Below are positions 48,801-60,129 of a stretch of 64,000 bases of DNA, piece by piece. The stretch is from Halichondria panicea (taxonomy: Eukaryota; Porifera; Demospongiae; Suberitida; Halichondriidae), in the NCBI RefSeq assembly GCF_963675165.1, contig NC_087382.1, positions 3,076,963 through 3,140,962 of the forward strand, read 5' to 3'. The notes below the pieces were generated by a model that ran no database searches, was not told the DNA's origin, and was given only the letters and a program-made list of their open reading frames with translations. The position numbers were made by a program, and so were the translations under genes. Every line of letters begins with the position of its first letter. Within the stretch, counting starts at the first letter, position 1.

Positions 48801-49772
48801 GATGGTAAAAGTGATATAGTTTGGTTGTTTGATGGCAATGTACAATATTTCGCTCGCGATCACCTCCCTCGGTTTGTTGCTGCAGCCATAATCCTCTTTG
48901 CCGGTGGATTGTTCACTGTACTGCTCTTCTTTGGACAATGGTTTCCACGCTGTTCCAAGGTTATGATATGGACCAAGAATACAAAGTACACTGGCTTCAT
49001 GGATGCATACCATGCTCCATTCACTCCCAAACATCGCTACTGGGTGGGACTGCTTCTCTTTGCTCTAATTATTCATAATCTAGTAGCTGCCATGGCTCTC
49101 GACACTTACCTCCCTATTCTGTCAGCTGGAGTTCTATCAGTTGGACTGATTGTCTGGAAACTACTAAATAATCGTTTGTACAAAAGTAAGTTTTGTGATT
49201 CCCTCGAAACTCTCTATCTATTCAATGTTTTTATTCTTTCATTTGGCACCTCTTATGTCAAAGATACAAATAAAGATCAGTCAGCACTAGCCAATACTTC
49301 AATGGCTATATCATTCACCTTATTTGTGACAACACTTTGCTATCACTTTTACCAATTCGTACTCAAGAAGAGCAATACATGGCTGAAGATAGAAGACACC
49401 ATAAAAAACTTACGAGCTGGTGCTGCAGACATGAGACTCCGACGAGCTAACAATGCCCGGGAAATGTATCAGCTGGTAGCCGATGAAAATGATGAAGATG
49501 AATTACTCCAAGCAGTAGACGACTATGAACAAAGAGACGCCTTGAACCAACCTTACACTGATGGAGCCGTGGAAGAAGCTGACACTGATCGCTACATCAC
49601 TCCTCCCATCATCAGACCAGCCACGAGGCCGGACCAGCTGAGACTATCCTACATGGATGAACTAGCCCCCCTCACCACAGAGGACTACAGACCAGCCCCT
49701 CCTCCTCTAAGAGTCAACCATCGTCCTGCTGTTACACACACAGAAATCGGCCCCATACGCAATGAAGTGTGA
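45834..49772 (+). pseudogene. Gene C: beta-helix/multi-TM paralogue with one in-frame stop
   Basis: The frame runs from the ATG at 45834 to the TGA at 49772 (1312 codons). It is broken only by TAA at 47622-47624, where A and B have Leu in GSGLDYI and C reads GSI-stop. Everything after the stop stays in frame, so this is either a young nonsense pseudogene, a read-through gene or an assembly error. It has a signal peptide and early beta-helix like A and B, but only about one and a half SISNSELT repeats. The membrane part and tail belong to a second subtype shared with D (LSAGVLSVGLIVWKLLNN, FCDSLETLYLFNVFILSFG). The upstream piece (596 aa) would be a secreted beta-helix. The downstream open part (671 aa from an internal ATG at 47757) would lack a signal peptide. 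Confidence 0.8.
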
Positions 49773-50846
49773 ATTGTTTTATTTAGCTTAGGTACCTTAT
49801 CATGTAAATAACATTTGTAGGCATTGTTAGTTCCAACAGTTACTGTCGTTAGCACTTGTTTATGTCACTATAGTTTAAAGAGAGATAGGCTTTTTTGTAG
49901 ATTCTTATAGATTTATTTTTTGTAGAGATAACACAATTTAATGGTTGTGGTATATATTATGAATTGTTAATATTCGATTCACACATAATTATCTACGCTA
50001 CCAATAGTCTATTACATTCATGAGGTCAATTACCAAAGAGTAAAACCACACTATGTAGGTATATAGTTGAAATGAACCTTCCAGAGTTAATTTCTCACCA
50101 TTGCCTGTTCCTCCAGAATCTCGATCCTTGCCACCGTTTTTAGACATGGCACACGCTCACTTGATAAGCTTCTTCATCGTCACTTAATTTCTGTGCGCTT
50201 AAAGAGTCTATGATATCTGCAAATATATACAATCACTCAGTTCTCATCTGTCAATACTAACAATTCAACCAAGTGTTGTCCTCAAGAGGTCTACATGCAT
50301 ACATGCATGCACACAAAAATGGTACTGCTGCTGTAACCGTATAGTAGTGCCATGCAAGTCTGGCAGATTATGTGAGCATAACTTTCCATGCATTCCATAT
50401 GCAAACAAATCTATTGTTAAAGTGAAGTACATATAAATTGGTACAAGCAGTTGTACATTAAAAGCTTTATAGCTGAGCTACAGTACATCACCTTGAACAC
50501 ACTCTAAACACCAAGGTCAATAAGTAGATAAAAATTATACCTATTATATAACCTTAATTAGCCTTTAATTTTACAATTTCTCTGCATATATAAAATATAC
50601 AGGTACAGCTGAGGGAGCCTGGCTGGCCTGAGGCATCTTCAGACAATTATGGACTATAGACATACAAGGGGGAGGGGCTCATGTGATGTCTGGTCCCATT
50701 GTGTTTTAACATGCATGCAGACAATAGTGTTTCAATTCAGCAACAAAAGCACTGACAGCACATTTCCATCAACATTCCAGAAATAACAATTGAAGACAGA
50801 GAACATAGTCACATTACAGTGATGCATTTGAGTAATAAAAACAAAA

Positions 50847-52112
50847 TCACGACGGAGACATGTCACACATAATTATAATAATTTTATAGTTAATACAATG
50901 CTTGTACTTGACGTCTGCACCCAGCCCTGTCCATTTATCAGGCACTACAGTGAAATATTTGTCCATTGCCTCGCAGAATCTCTTACGGTAGAGTTCAGGG
51001 TACACAACAGTTGGTAGCGTCTTCCCAGCTGTCTTTTTGAGGAACATTTCTACCCTCTTATCCAGCGTAAAGGTACGGATATAGTCTGTTGGGGAGGGAG
51101 AAGGAATATAAGATCACAAATTAATATACTTGACGTTCACAACTATTAAATTGACGAACGGATTGCAACTCGTGATTAAAGTTATAAGACATCCTTAATT
51201 CAAAAATCTCTTCAAACAATCTTCATGGCACAATCACAATCAACAAACATCGAGAGGAACTGAACGACGTATAGCTTGTTGTTTTACAAGCCACACACAC
51301 ACTTCCCCGCCCCCTCACAAGCTTACCAATAATTCCAACGACAAGTTCTCCCGTGGAGTCATCGATGCAAGTGAGTAGAGAGTAGTCCATGATGGCATTC
51401 TGTGCCAGGAACTCAGTGTCGGCTAGTATGGCCTGCATCAGTACACACTTGGAGTGGGGGTACACGTACACTGGGTTGCAGCAAATTGCTGGAGGGGGAG
51501 AACACGTTAATAATATACTATAGGACTCGGACACTTGCTATACTTGAGATACTACATGCAGGCTTCTAAATCGTGTGCTACTAATCAGCTGACAGTTAGT
51601 TTAAATAAGTAACACGTATATATTGAAGATAGTTCTCATCCAACAGTACGTCCCCACTATACTCTCTTTAGATGAATCAATGAATCGACTTCTCATGGAG
51701 CCCTTCAAATCGAACACCTTGTTGGTGCTGTGCTTGCATATAGAGGAGGTTCTCAGAACTCTTTAGCACAGAGGTGGATCTGCATGGCCGCATGAACGGG
51801 ATCCAAAAAGTAGAGCACCTTTACGTTGAAGATGAGGCACATGACACAACACATTCAATTCTGCTTGCCTGCTACGTACTACACTGACAATGCATAATGA
51901 CTGAAAAACAATACCGCAATAATGTACTGTACAATTTGTATATAACTATAATCCATCACTTGAACGTCCAATCGCTTTGAGGAACCGGTATGAGAGTTAC
52001 AGAACCCAATACTATACACACCAAGGATCTTTGCCAAGATTCTCGGTGCGTAATATGTTCCAGTATGTATCGCTTCAGCTTCTGTCTGATACGATAGAAC
52101 AATACCCTCCAC
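50847..52112 (-). pseudogene. PIKfyve 3'-end fragment, copy C (four exons, stop lost)
   Basis: Minus-strand pieces: about 52080-51960 (AKILGVYSIGFCNSHTGSSK, then RLDVQVMDYS), 51718-51623 (VFDLKGS...ENYLQ), 51488-51327 (IMDYSLLTCIDDS) and 51085-50847 (DYIRTFTLDKRVEMF...WTGLGADVKY). The family stop TAG is AAG here (CTTGTAC on the plus strand), so the frame runs on to a TGA at about 50847. The donor after ENYLQ is also lost (ATATAC instead of GTACAT). It is a non-functional copy, but it preserves one more kinase exon than copy A. Confidence 0.75.
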
Positions 52113-52520
52113 TCTGTGGGGACAATTCTAACACAATCTGCATGTGCAATTGGTTTGTGCTTGAGTGACTTTTTCTAACAGAATATCGTCCACCATGCAC
52201 AATAAATTTGTATCAAGAAACAAATTATTGGTCAATTACTCAGTCCACTGTCTAATGAGGTTATTATAAATCTCCCTATAGTTAGTGGCGTAGGTAATTC
52301 TCAATTACTAGTTTTTTGAATGGAAAAAAGTACCGCTATCTACATTGTGCAGTTTGATAATTCATCTCTACTTAATAGCCTAGAAAAATGAGGGTCTCCA
52401 GCCCCTGGAGCCCCTCCTTCCTACGCCACTGCTAGTAAAATTTTTCCACCTGTATTACATGATGAGATCGCTGAGCTCCCTGAAAATGAGTGGGAAATGA
52501 TAACAGCCACTGTTGGGGTG
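52060..52520 (+). repeat. Diverged copy of NSF 3'-flank sequence
   Basis: Words such as TACGATAGAACAATACCCTC, CACTCTGTGG, TTGTGCTTGAGTG and CTGTCTAATGAGG occur in the same order as in the NSF 3' flank (23690-24000), with insertions and deletions. This suggests that the duplication unit before gene D once contained NSF flank here too. Confidence 0.6.
52284..52430. mobile_element. 147-bp MITE (AGTGGCGTAGG ends)
   Basis: The left end AGTGGCGTAGG is mirrored by the right end CCTACGCCACT. TAGT-like sequence flanks both sides. It lies inside the NSF-flank-like segment and is noncoding. Confidence 0.65.
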
Positions 52521-53438
52521 GCCACCATAAACAAATGTCACAGCACTGAGCAGTTGAGTACATCCAATATAGGGCTTAAGAAATGTTCTCTGACAAATTA
52601 AGTTGCACCTAGTCGCAATATTTGCAGGCCAGCCAAGCATAGACACCGTCGTTGTTGCCAGGCAATTGTGTTGCATGTTGATGTGGATTGCTGACAATGC
52701 ATGAATCACGTAGCTATAGTATTTGCCAGTAATCTGGGTCAAGTGTGTGTGTACGTGTTACAGTGATTGTGTAATCCTCTCTTTGCACTCAAAACATAAA
52801 CATTCTAAGGTAGTTATTTATTGCGAGGTAGTATATTCTATTGATGCAGGCAGTGTTTGAAATCCAAAATGCAATATTCTCCCCAGGTCCTTCTATCGCT
52901 GTCACATGCACTTGTGGTAGTGACATGACATGCCGTTATGTGGGAGTATATTTACAGTAATTGGCATGTGATAGATGGCTTCAATTAGCGTGGCCATATA
53001 TATAGTTAAGTGTGTGCACATTACCATGACTATATGCAATGAACCAGTGGCACACACACACACACACACCTGAAGCAGTATCGATGCAGGAACTCTCCTA
53101 GAGATATGTCGTTACGGCCGTAGTAGAACATTGGTATTACACTATATATACATGCGCATCGAATGAGGAATGAGTTTGCATGTTTCCATGCAGTCAATTA
53201 GTATAGATAGATAGGACAAACGTGTATATACAGCTAATAAATAGAGGGCCTCACATAGAGAAAGATTCTCAGGCTTATCTATGAACATGTATATCCCCAC
53301 TGTGGGGGGTCTGTACTCAGGGGGCACACAGGAGACCTGGTGCTTGAGTCCATCATGTCTCATGTCTCGATTATTGATTGGGTCAAGACATTAAAGCATT
53401 GTATAGTTACGTATGTACCAATATATGTACCGATGTGT

Positions 53439-53646
53439 TACCTTAAGGTGACATATTTTCGCGTGTATTAATTTCTGCTATTTCTGCGAATGAGAGTAAA
53501 ATCGCAAAAATTAATACTCGCAAATAATTGGCCGCCCTCTTGTTTAATGTATCCAGATCGACATTTCGCAAAATATTATACCGTAAAATGTACAAAACTG
53601 TAAAAACGCAAACAAATCTACCTGTGAAAATATGTCACCTTAAGGT
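53439..53646. mobile_element. 208-bp MITE (TACCTTAAGGTGACATATTT ends)
   Basis: The left end TACCTTAAGGTGACATATTT is mirrored by AAATATGTCACCTTAAGGTA with one mismatch. Internal palindromic words (CGCAAAAATTAATACTCGC against GCGTGTATTAATTTCTGC) are present. There is no ORF of note. Confidence 0.8.
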
Positions 53647-53784
53647 ATGTAGTTTCAAAAATAATTATAAGAGTCAATGCAGTACTTTGTTAATTGGGAG
53701 TATCTTGTTTCAATTCAAACTGACATGTAATTGTACATATCTCACGATGTGGGAGTCTCAATACTTTTAACGTTTCCCAAACAG

Positions 53785-53880
53785 GATACTCTGGACTCTA
53801 TATTTAGAGGAACCACACAGCAAGTACTGAGTCTACCTCAAAACAGGGAGAGGTGGTTGAATAATTATACAAGAGCAGTT
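53785..53880 (+). other. Exon-like fragment (DTLDSIFRGTTQQV), copy 2
   Basis: It is nearly identical to 35954-36050, again behind a CCCAAACAG acceptor-like site. The surrounding 300 bp also match. It is a remnant of the duplication unit, and its coding status is unknown. Confidence 0.3.
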
Positions 53881-54837
53881 GTGGAAAATAACAGAAACAA
53901 AAAAGCAACATCCGTTAAACGTGAGTTGAAGACTATATTCTGCACTAGACAATTTAAATTTGCAGCCAAAGCCAGATAATGGTATATATACTAGCCTCAA
54001 TCCCACTGTGGGGGGGATCTGTACACACCAGGGGGGCACACAGGGGTCCTGATGCTTGAGATCATCATGTAATGTGCTACTGAACAGAATGGAGATGCCT
54101 TGATGTTATTGGGCTAACTATAATGCAGAGAAAAATCAACAATTGCTTTGCATAATGAAAGCAGGCCGCAGGTGCGATGCCTCGGTGGAGATGCCAAAGC
54201 TACATAACATAAAGCTACTTTATACTGATGAATCATAGATACTATAAATTACAGTATTTAGTATCTATGGATGAATTTATTATTTTGCTGGCATGCAAAC
54301 TCAAAGAGTGGGTAATGATCGACCATGATTGTTGTTAAAAACGATCGATGCCAAAAGTTCAAGTCTAAAATCTCAGCAAAAACATACGACGTGGGCGAAT
54401 AATTATTGCTCAATCAAAGGCTAATTTCCTGAGCTGCACCGCGCCTGTCGTACCTCCTCTGGATCAGAAGCAGAGGAGGTTGGAAGGAAGTTGAGATCAC
54501 GTGCAAAAATATCTTCCTCACTCCAAGCTGTACAACATTGATCACTGCACCTGCTTATGATTTAAAATTTATACTAAGATTTCTAGCCAAAGTGTACTAG
54601 ATCTACAGATCGAGATGAGACTTGTCTTCCTGGATTAAACAGGAATCTGGTGTGTAGGTGCTCCTCTGGATCTTCTACTCCTCATCTCTAACTTTTGATA
54701 TCTTATGTATAACTAAACTGCCTACTAGACACAAAAATAGTGGCGCAGAGGAGGTTGGACGCGCGTCATCCACCGTCAGGTTTTATCACGTGCGCTCATA
54801 AGCATCTAATTACGATTAGACACCATTAGGCACCTCG

Positions 54838-55219
54838 ATGCTCAGGAAACTACCCCCCCTACAAGTAGGTCCACACATACACACACACATGCACACCCCA
54901 CCCTTATGCCTTTAGCTTGAGGTTTTGATCAGGCCCAAATTTGTCAAATATGTACACACACACACACACCCCACCTCCCCCCACACACCCCACACACACA
55001 GTCCCGCTCCGGCCCCCACAAGCTGCTCATCATCGGCACCACTGGTCTCAGTGACGACGTGTTAGAGCTGACTGGTTTACAGGGAGCATTCAACAGCTGT
55101 ATAGATGTACCCTATCTGAGCAGTGCAGGGGAGGTCCTCGCTTGTCTCCTTGACAATAGCATGTACACGTTCTCTGAGAGTCAAGCTAAAGCACTCAGAC
55201 AAAGATTGACCAAGAAATC
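54838..55219 (+). pseudogene. Distal NSF fragment: exon 16 end, intron, complete exon 17
   Basis: The copy begins inside NSF exon 16 at TGCTCAGGAAACTACC, includes intron 16 with its CA tract, and includes all of exon 17 (55002-55219) with almost no substitutions and its GTAAGT donor. It then joins abruptly to NSF 3'-flank sequence (ACTACACTAAAATAATGATG), so exons 18-19 of this first unit are deleted. There is no promoter or ATPase domain, so it is a non-functional fragment marking the left edge of a segmental duplication. Confidence 0.85.
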
Positions 55220-55380
55220 GTAAGTACATGTATATATACTACACTAAAATAATGATGTTCTCACATTCTTTGGACTTGTTTTATTTCCGTTTTGAAGTCC
55301 AGGTGGAACCTCCGACGAGGAGTGGTGATATGAATGGTCCTCGGGGGAACCAATACATCCAGCATGTCAACCGTGTCCGG

Positions 55381-55384
<4 letters not shown>

Positions 55385-55428
<44 letters not shown>

Positions 55429-55546
55429 TGCATGGGTGGGTGTGTGTGTGCATGTGTGTGTGTGTGTGTGTGTGTATGTGTGTGTGTGCGTGTGTGTGTG
55501 TGTATGTGTGTGTGTGTGTGTGTGTGAGTGTGTGTGTGCGTGTGTG
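55385..55546 (+). repeat. TG microsatellite, about 160 bp
   Basis: An interrupted (TG)n with a few CATG/GGTG units is inserted in NSF-flank sequence. The surrounding TGCACACACAAGCACTACAC sequence is repeated on its right side. Cys-Val and His-Thr open frames here are trivial. Confidence 0.9.
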
Positions 55547-55734
55547 AAAATACTGCACACACAAGCACTACACTAAAATAATGATGTTCTCACATTCTTT
55601 GGACTCGTTTTATTTCCGTCTTGAAGTCCAGGTGGAACCTCCGACGAGGAGTGGTGATACGAATGGTCCTCGGGGGAACCAGTACATCCAACAAGTCAAC
55701 TGTGTTAGCCTGTGTATATTTCATTATGATCATT

Positions 55735-56216
55735 ATGAGTCAAGCTAAAACACTCAGACAAAGATTTACCAAGAAATCGTAAGTATATATATACAGTGTA
55801 GAGAGTGGAGGCTGTCTATAATATTATGGTGATGGCTACCCTTGGGTAGAATAACAGTGGTTTTATTATAGTGAGTGGACTGCTAACATAGGTCGAAACA
55901 CATAATTTATGGAGGCATAAGTGTGGTGTGTGTGTGTGGATTGAGATCATTTACCGACGTTGTGTGCCTCTCTCTATAGGTGTCACATTGGTATGAAGAA
56001 GCTCATCTCGATTATAGAAGCATCTAAAAAGGCAAGTATTTATACTGTACTGTATGTTCAATGTTGTGTTGTGTGTACATGTACATTACCTGTGCAGCCA
56101 TTGTGCATGCATTATAGCAGTAAATAATTATGCTCGTCCGGACACTGCAGGGAGATAGTTATGATGTGGACATGATCGTAAGGAGGTTAGAAATTGAAGG
56201 ACACCTCACCAACTAA
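55735..56216 (+). pseudogene. NSF 3'-end copy, distal unit 2
   Basis: Segments 55735-55778, 55980-56031 and 56151-56216. The short ATG-initiated frame is open (one Ala to Thr change, AAAACA), and exons 18 and 19 with the GC donor are intact. It is nearly identical to the proximal copies. Confidence 0.75.
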
Positions 56217-57314
56217 ACTATTGATAGCATCAATTGCTGCCACTTTCTAAGACATCTCTGAATATTTTATTTTAGTTTTGCGTTCTATACATTTTAGCTG
56301 GATTTCCTATAATTATTATTGTTATTTACGCACGTATAATTGAACAAGTGATTTGTGGGTGTGGTTACAATTTTATAAAAGGTGTGGTTTTATCACATTG
56401 TATTGGATTGGTATTGAAATAACTACAAAATCAGTTAAACACTGAGCTCACTGTAATTAAACGCATATAATTAGAATACATGGATGCATGATCATGATTT
56501 GATTCCTTATATAGAGTTGGCATTATGGTCGTCAATGGTGTGAGCGACTGGTTCCATGCAGCCTGTACCGCTCCAGATTCTGTCCAATACGATAGAACAC
56601 ACCCTCCACTCTGGGGGGGGGGGGTATAACATGTTCAATGCATGCATTTAATTAGGGATCATTTAATTTCCAATGGTAGACTCTACCTGGACATCTAAAA
56701 GGTGGCCACCCAGGAGGAGAAAGCTAACACAATCGTGTGATTATTTGTGTGCTTGAGTGGGTTTGTCTAACAGAATGTGTACCATCACCACAATCAATTT
56801 GTGTACAATCAACTTGTGTATAGGAAGCTAAGCCTACACCACATATGCATGCTTGGTCAGTGACTCATTACTGTCTAATGAGGGTCTAGCCACACCAATT
56901 AGCTTCAAATCTCCCTAGCATAATTATGTTTCTACCTGTGCAAGCAAACAAGCCACATCTTTATTACAGCCACCTGTTGGTCTGCCCAACTGTGACCACC
57001 ATAAACAAGTTTCTCAGAACTGAACTCGATCACTATAATTCACATGCATGTACATGCAGCATGTACGTGCATGTATGATCACGGTGTGTACAGGAAAAGA
57101 TAAAGAGTGCTTAAACATGTAGTAATTGAATACTGCACACACAAGCACTACACTAAAATAATGATGTTCTCACATTCTTTGGACTCGTTTTATTTCTGTC
57201 TTAAATTCCAGGTGGAACCTCCGACGAGGAGTGGTGATACGAATGGTCCTCGGGGGAACCAATACATCCAACAAGTCAACTGTGTTAGCCTGTGTATATT
57301 TCATTATGATCATT

Positions 57315-57792
57315 ATGAGTCAAGCTAAAGCACTCAGACAAAGATTTACCAAGAAATCGTAAGTATATATATACAGTGTAAAGAGTGGAGGCTGTCTATA
57401 ATATTATGGTGATGGCTACCCTTGGGTAGACTAACAGTGGTTTTATTATAGAGAGTGGACTGCTAACATAGGTCGAAACACATAATTTATGGAGGCATAA
57501 GTGTGTGGTGTGTGTGTGGATTGAGATCATTTACCGACGTTGTGTGCCTCTCTCTATAGGTGTCACATTGGTATGAAGAAGCTCATCTCGATTATAGAAG
57601 CATCTAAAAAGGCAAGTATTTATACTGTACTGTATGTTCAATGTTGTGTTGTGTGTACATGTACATTACCTGTGTAGCCATTGTGCATGCAGTATAGCAG
57701 TAAATAATTATGCTCGTCCACTGCAGGGAGATAGTTATGATGTGGACATGATCGTAAGGAGGTTAGAAATTGAAGGACACCTCACCAACTAA
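57315..57792 (+). pseudogene. NSF 3'-end copy, distal unit 3
   Basis: Segments 57315-57358, 57560-57611 and 57727-57792, with exon 18 exactly 1580 bp after the previous unit. The open 53-residue frame and GC donor are kept. The downstream flank decays as in the third proximal unit (CTATTGTTAATTGC after the stop in both), so the proximal and distal arrays share their internal order. Confidence 0.75.
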
Positions 57793-59065
57793 ACTATTGT
57801 TAATTGCTGCCACTTTCTAAGACATCTCTGAATTAACTTTATTTTATTTTAGTTTTGCGTTCTATACATTTTAGCTGGATTTCCTATAATTATTATTGTT
57901 ATTTACGCACGTATAATTGAAGGCTGAGTGATTTGTGGGTGTGGTTACAATTTTATAAAAGGTGTGGTTTTATCACATTGTATTAAAGTGCATGGGATTG
58001 GTATTGAAATAACGACAAAATCAGTTAAAAACAACAGTAAAACGAATATTATAATTATTAAACATAACAAAGACATGCACATCTTTATCGGCACCATAAA
58101 CAAGTTCAACAGCACTGAGCTCACTGGTAATCATACGCATATAATTATTAATACGTGGATGCATGATCATGATTTGATTCCTTATATAGAGTTGGCATTA
58201 TGGTCGTCAATGGTGTGAGCGACTGGTTCCAGCCTGTACCGCTCCAGATTCTGTCCAATACGTAGAACACACCCTCCAATCTGGGGGGGGGGTATAACAT
58301 GTTCAATGCATACATTTAATTAGGGATCATTTAATTTCCAATGATACCTGGACATCTAAAAGGTGGCCACCCAGGAGAAAGCTAACACAATCGTGTGATT
58401 ATTTGTGTGCTTGAGTGGGTTTGTCTGACAGATGTGTACCATCACCACATCAATTTGTATCAATTTGTATAGGAATTAAGCCCATACAGAGGAAGCTAAG
58501 CACACACCACATATGCATGCTTGGTCAGTGACTCAGTGCACTACTAATGAGGACTGTCTGTGATCTAGCCACACCAATTAGCTTCAAATCTCCCTAGCAT
58601 AATTATGTTTCCACCAACCTGTGCAAAGAAGCCATTTCTTTATTACTGCCACAGACTGTTGGTGTGCCAAGGGTGGCAACCATAAACAAGTTTCTCAGAA
58701 CTTAGCTCACTATAATTATAAATGGTCCTCAGGGAAACTAGTACATCCAATAAGTCAACTGTGTCCGACCTGCATGTGTGTACGTGTGTGTGTGTGACGT
58801 TGAGGTGTGTGTGAGGTGTGATATGTGAGTGTGAGGTGTGTGACATGTTATAGTGTGTGTGTGAGGTGTGTGATATGTGAGTGTGAGGTAAGGACAAAGA
58901 ATATATGCACTGGCAAAGTCTTAAACGAGAGGTTCAAATCATAATTATTAAAATTAATGACAGTGTTACAATTTTTGCTCAATTAAAGATAATGCTGCAT
59001 CTACGTTTACATGCAGATAATTAATTATGTGCATGTGTTTATGTGCGTGCATGTGTGTGCCTGTA

Positions 59066-59357
<292 letters not shown>

Positions 59358-60129
59358 AAACGTACTGGACGACAGCCAGTTTGTCTTTGTGTAGGAAGTA
59401 TTGTATATAGTCCTTGTGGACAGAGTGAGTACACGCTGAGTCCTGGTTGCCTTGGTAATGAGTACCATAATTATGAGAATAGGAGGCTGTCCTTCCCGCC
59501 GCTGTATAGGGAGTGCACTATCAAATAGGAATGTCATACAAATTTAGCATCATGAGAAAATGAGCATACAAATTTAGCATTGACCATGAGAACATAAACG
59601 AGTTATGCACAAGATGAAGTTTGGCAATAGCGTTAACGAAGCTATACTTCATGAGAAGCAATCAAAAATAAAAACCAAAAGTACAACATGTATCAATGAT
59701 AATTATCTACCATATTTCATAATGTGAGGCTTCATGCTTTTACACGTACGTTAGCTTCCAACAAGATGCTTTCGACAGCTGGACCATTATCCTGGGGAAC
59801 CACAAGGGAGGTACTGAGCCTACAGATGGCCATGCCATTATGTGGTTGAAATGTGCCAAACTCCCTGGCTATAAGTGCTGCATGGAATGTGGCAATCACT
59901 AACACTAATCGGTGTGACAAGCAAAAGTAGTGAAACAGGAAAAAGTGCAGCATCCATTAAACAGTGAGTTTAACATAGATATAATAGAGAAATATTTCTA
60001 CACTCTATTTTCTTCGGTTTTACATTATTATTGCAGTTACTATGGCATGCATTGTACCGCCATTCTTGGAGCAATAATAATTATAATCATTAACATGCTA
60101 ACAACAATCATCCTCATACATGCACAGAT
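59358..60129. other. Spacer between distal NSF array and gene D
   Basis: A short plus-strand open stretch (about 59358-59528) downstream of the TG tract and a diverged DTLDSIF-like fragment (about 59765-59830) are the only items of note. Neither has a recognised family. The last 200 bp share the GTGAAACAGGAAAAAGTGCA-type flank seen upstream of B and C. Confidence 0.5.

Larger units (their letters stand above)
49773..54837. other. Region after gene C
   Basis: It contains a conserved 3' flank, a decayed MDSSGTESDDE exon (about 50085-50215), PIKfyve fragments (50847-52112), sequence resembling the NSF-array flank (52060-52520), two MITEs (52284-52430, 53439-53646), the DTLDSIF exon-like fragment (53785-53880) and about 700 bp (54130-54837) in which I recognise nothing. 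No intact gene is seen. Confidence 0.65.

Noticed and set aside
55260-55376. Exon GTGGAACCTCCGACGAGG repeated in each NSF array unit as a new coding exon
   Set aside because: An acceptor-like TTCCAG precedes it, but the frame ends in TAA at AGCTAA where it meets the exon 17 remnant, and no upstream coding exon joins it. It is treated as noncoding array sequence.
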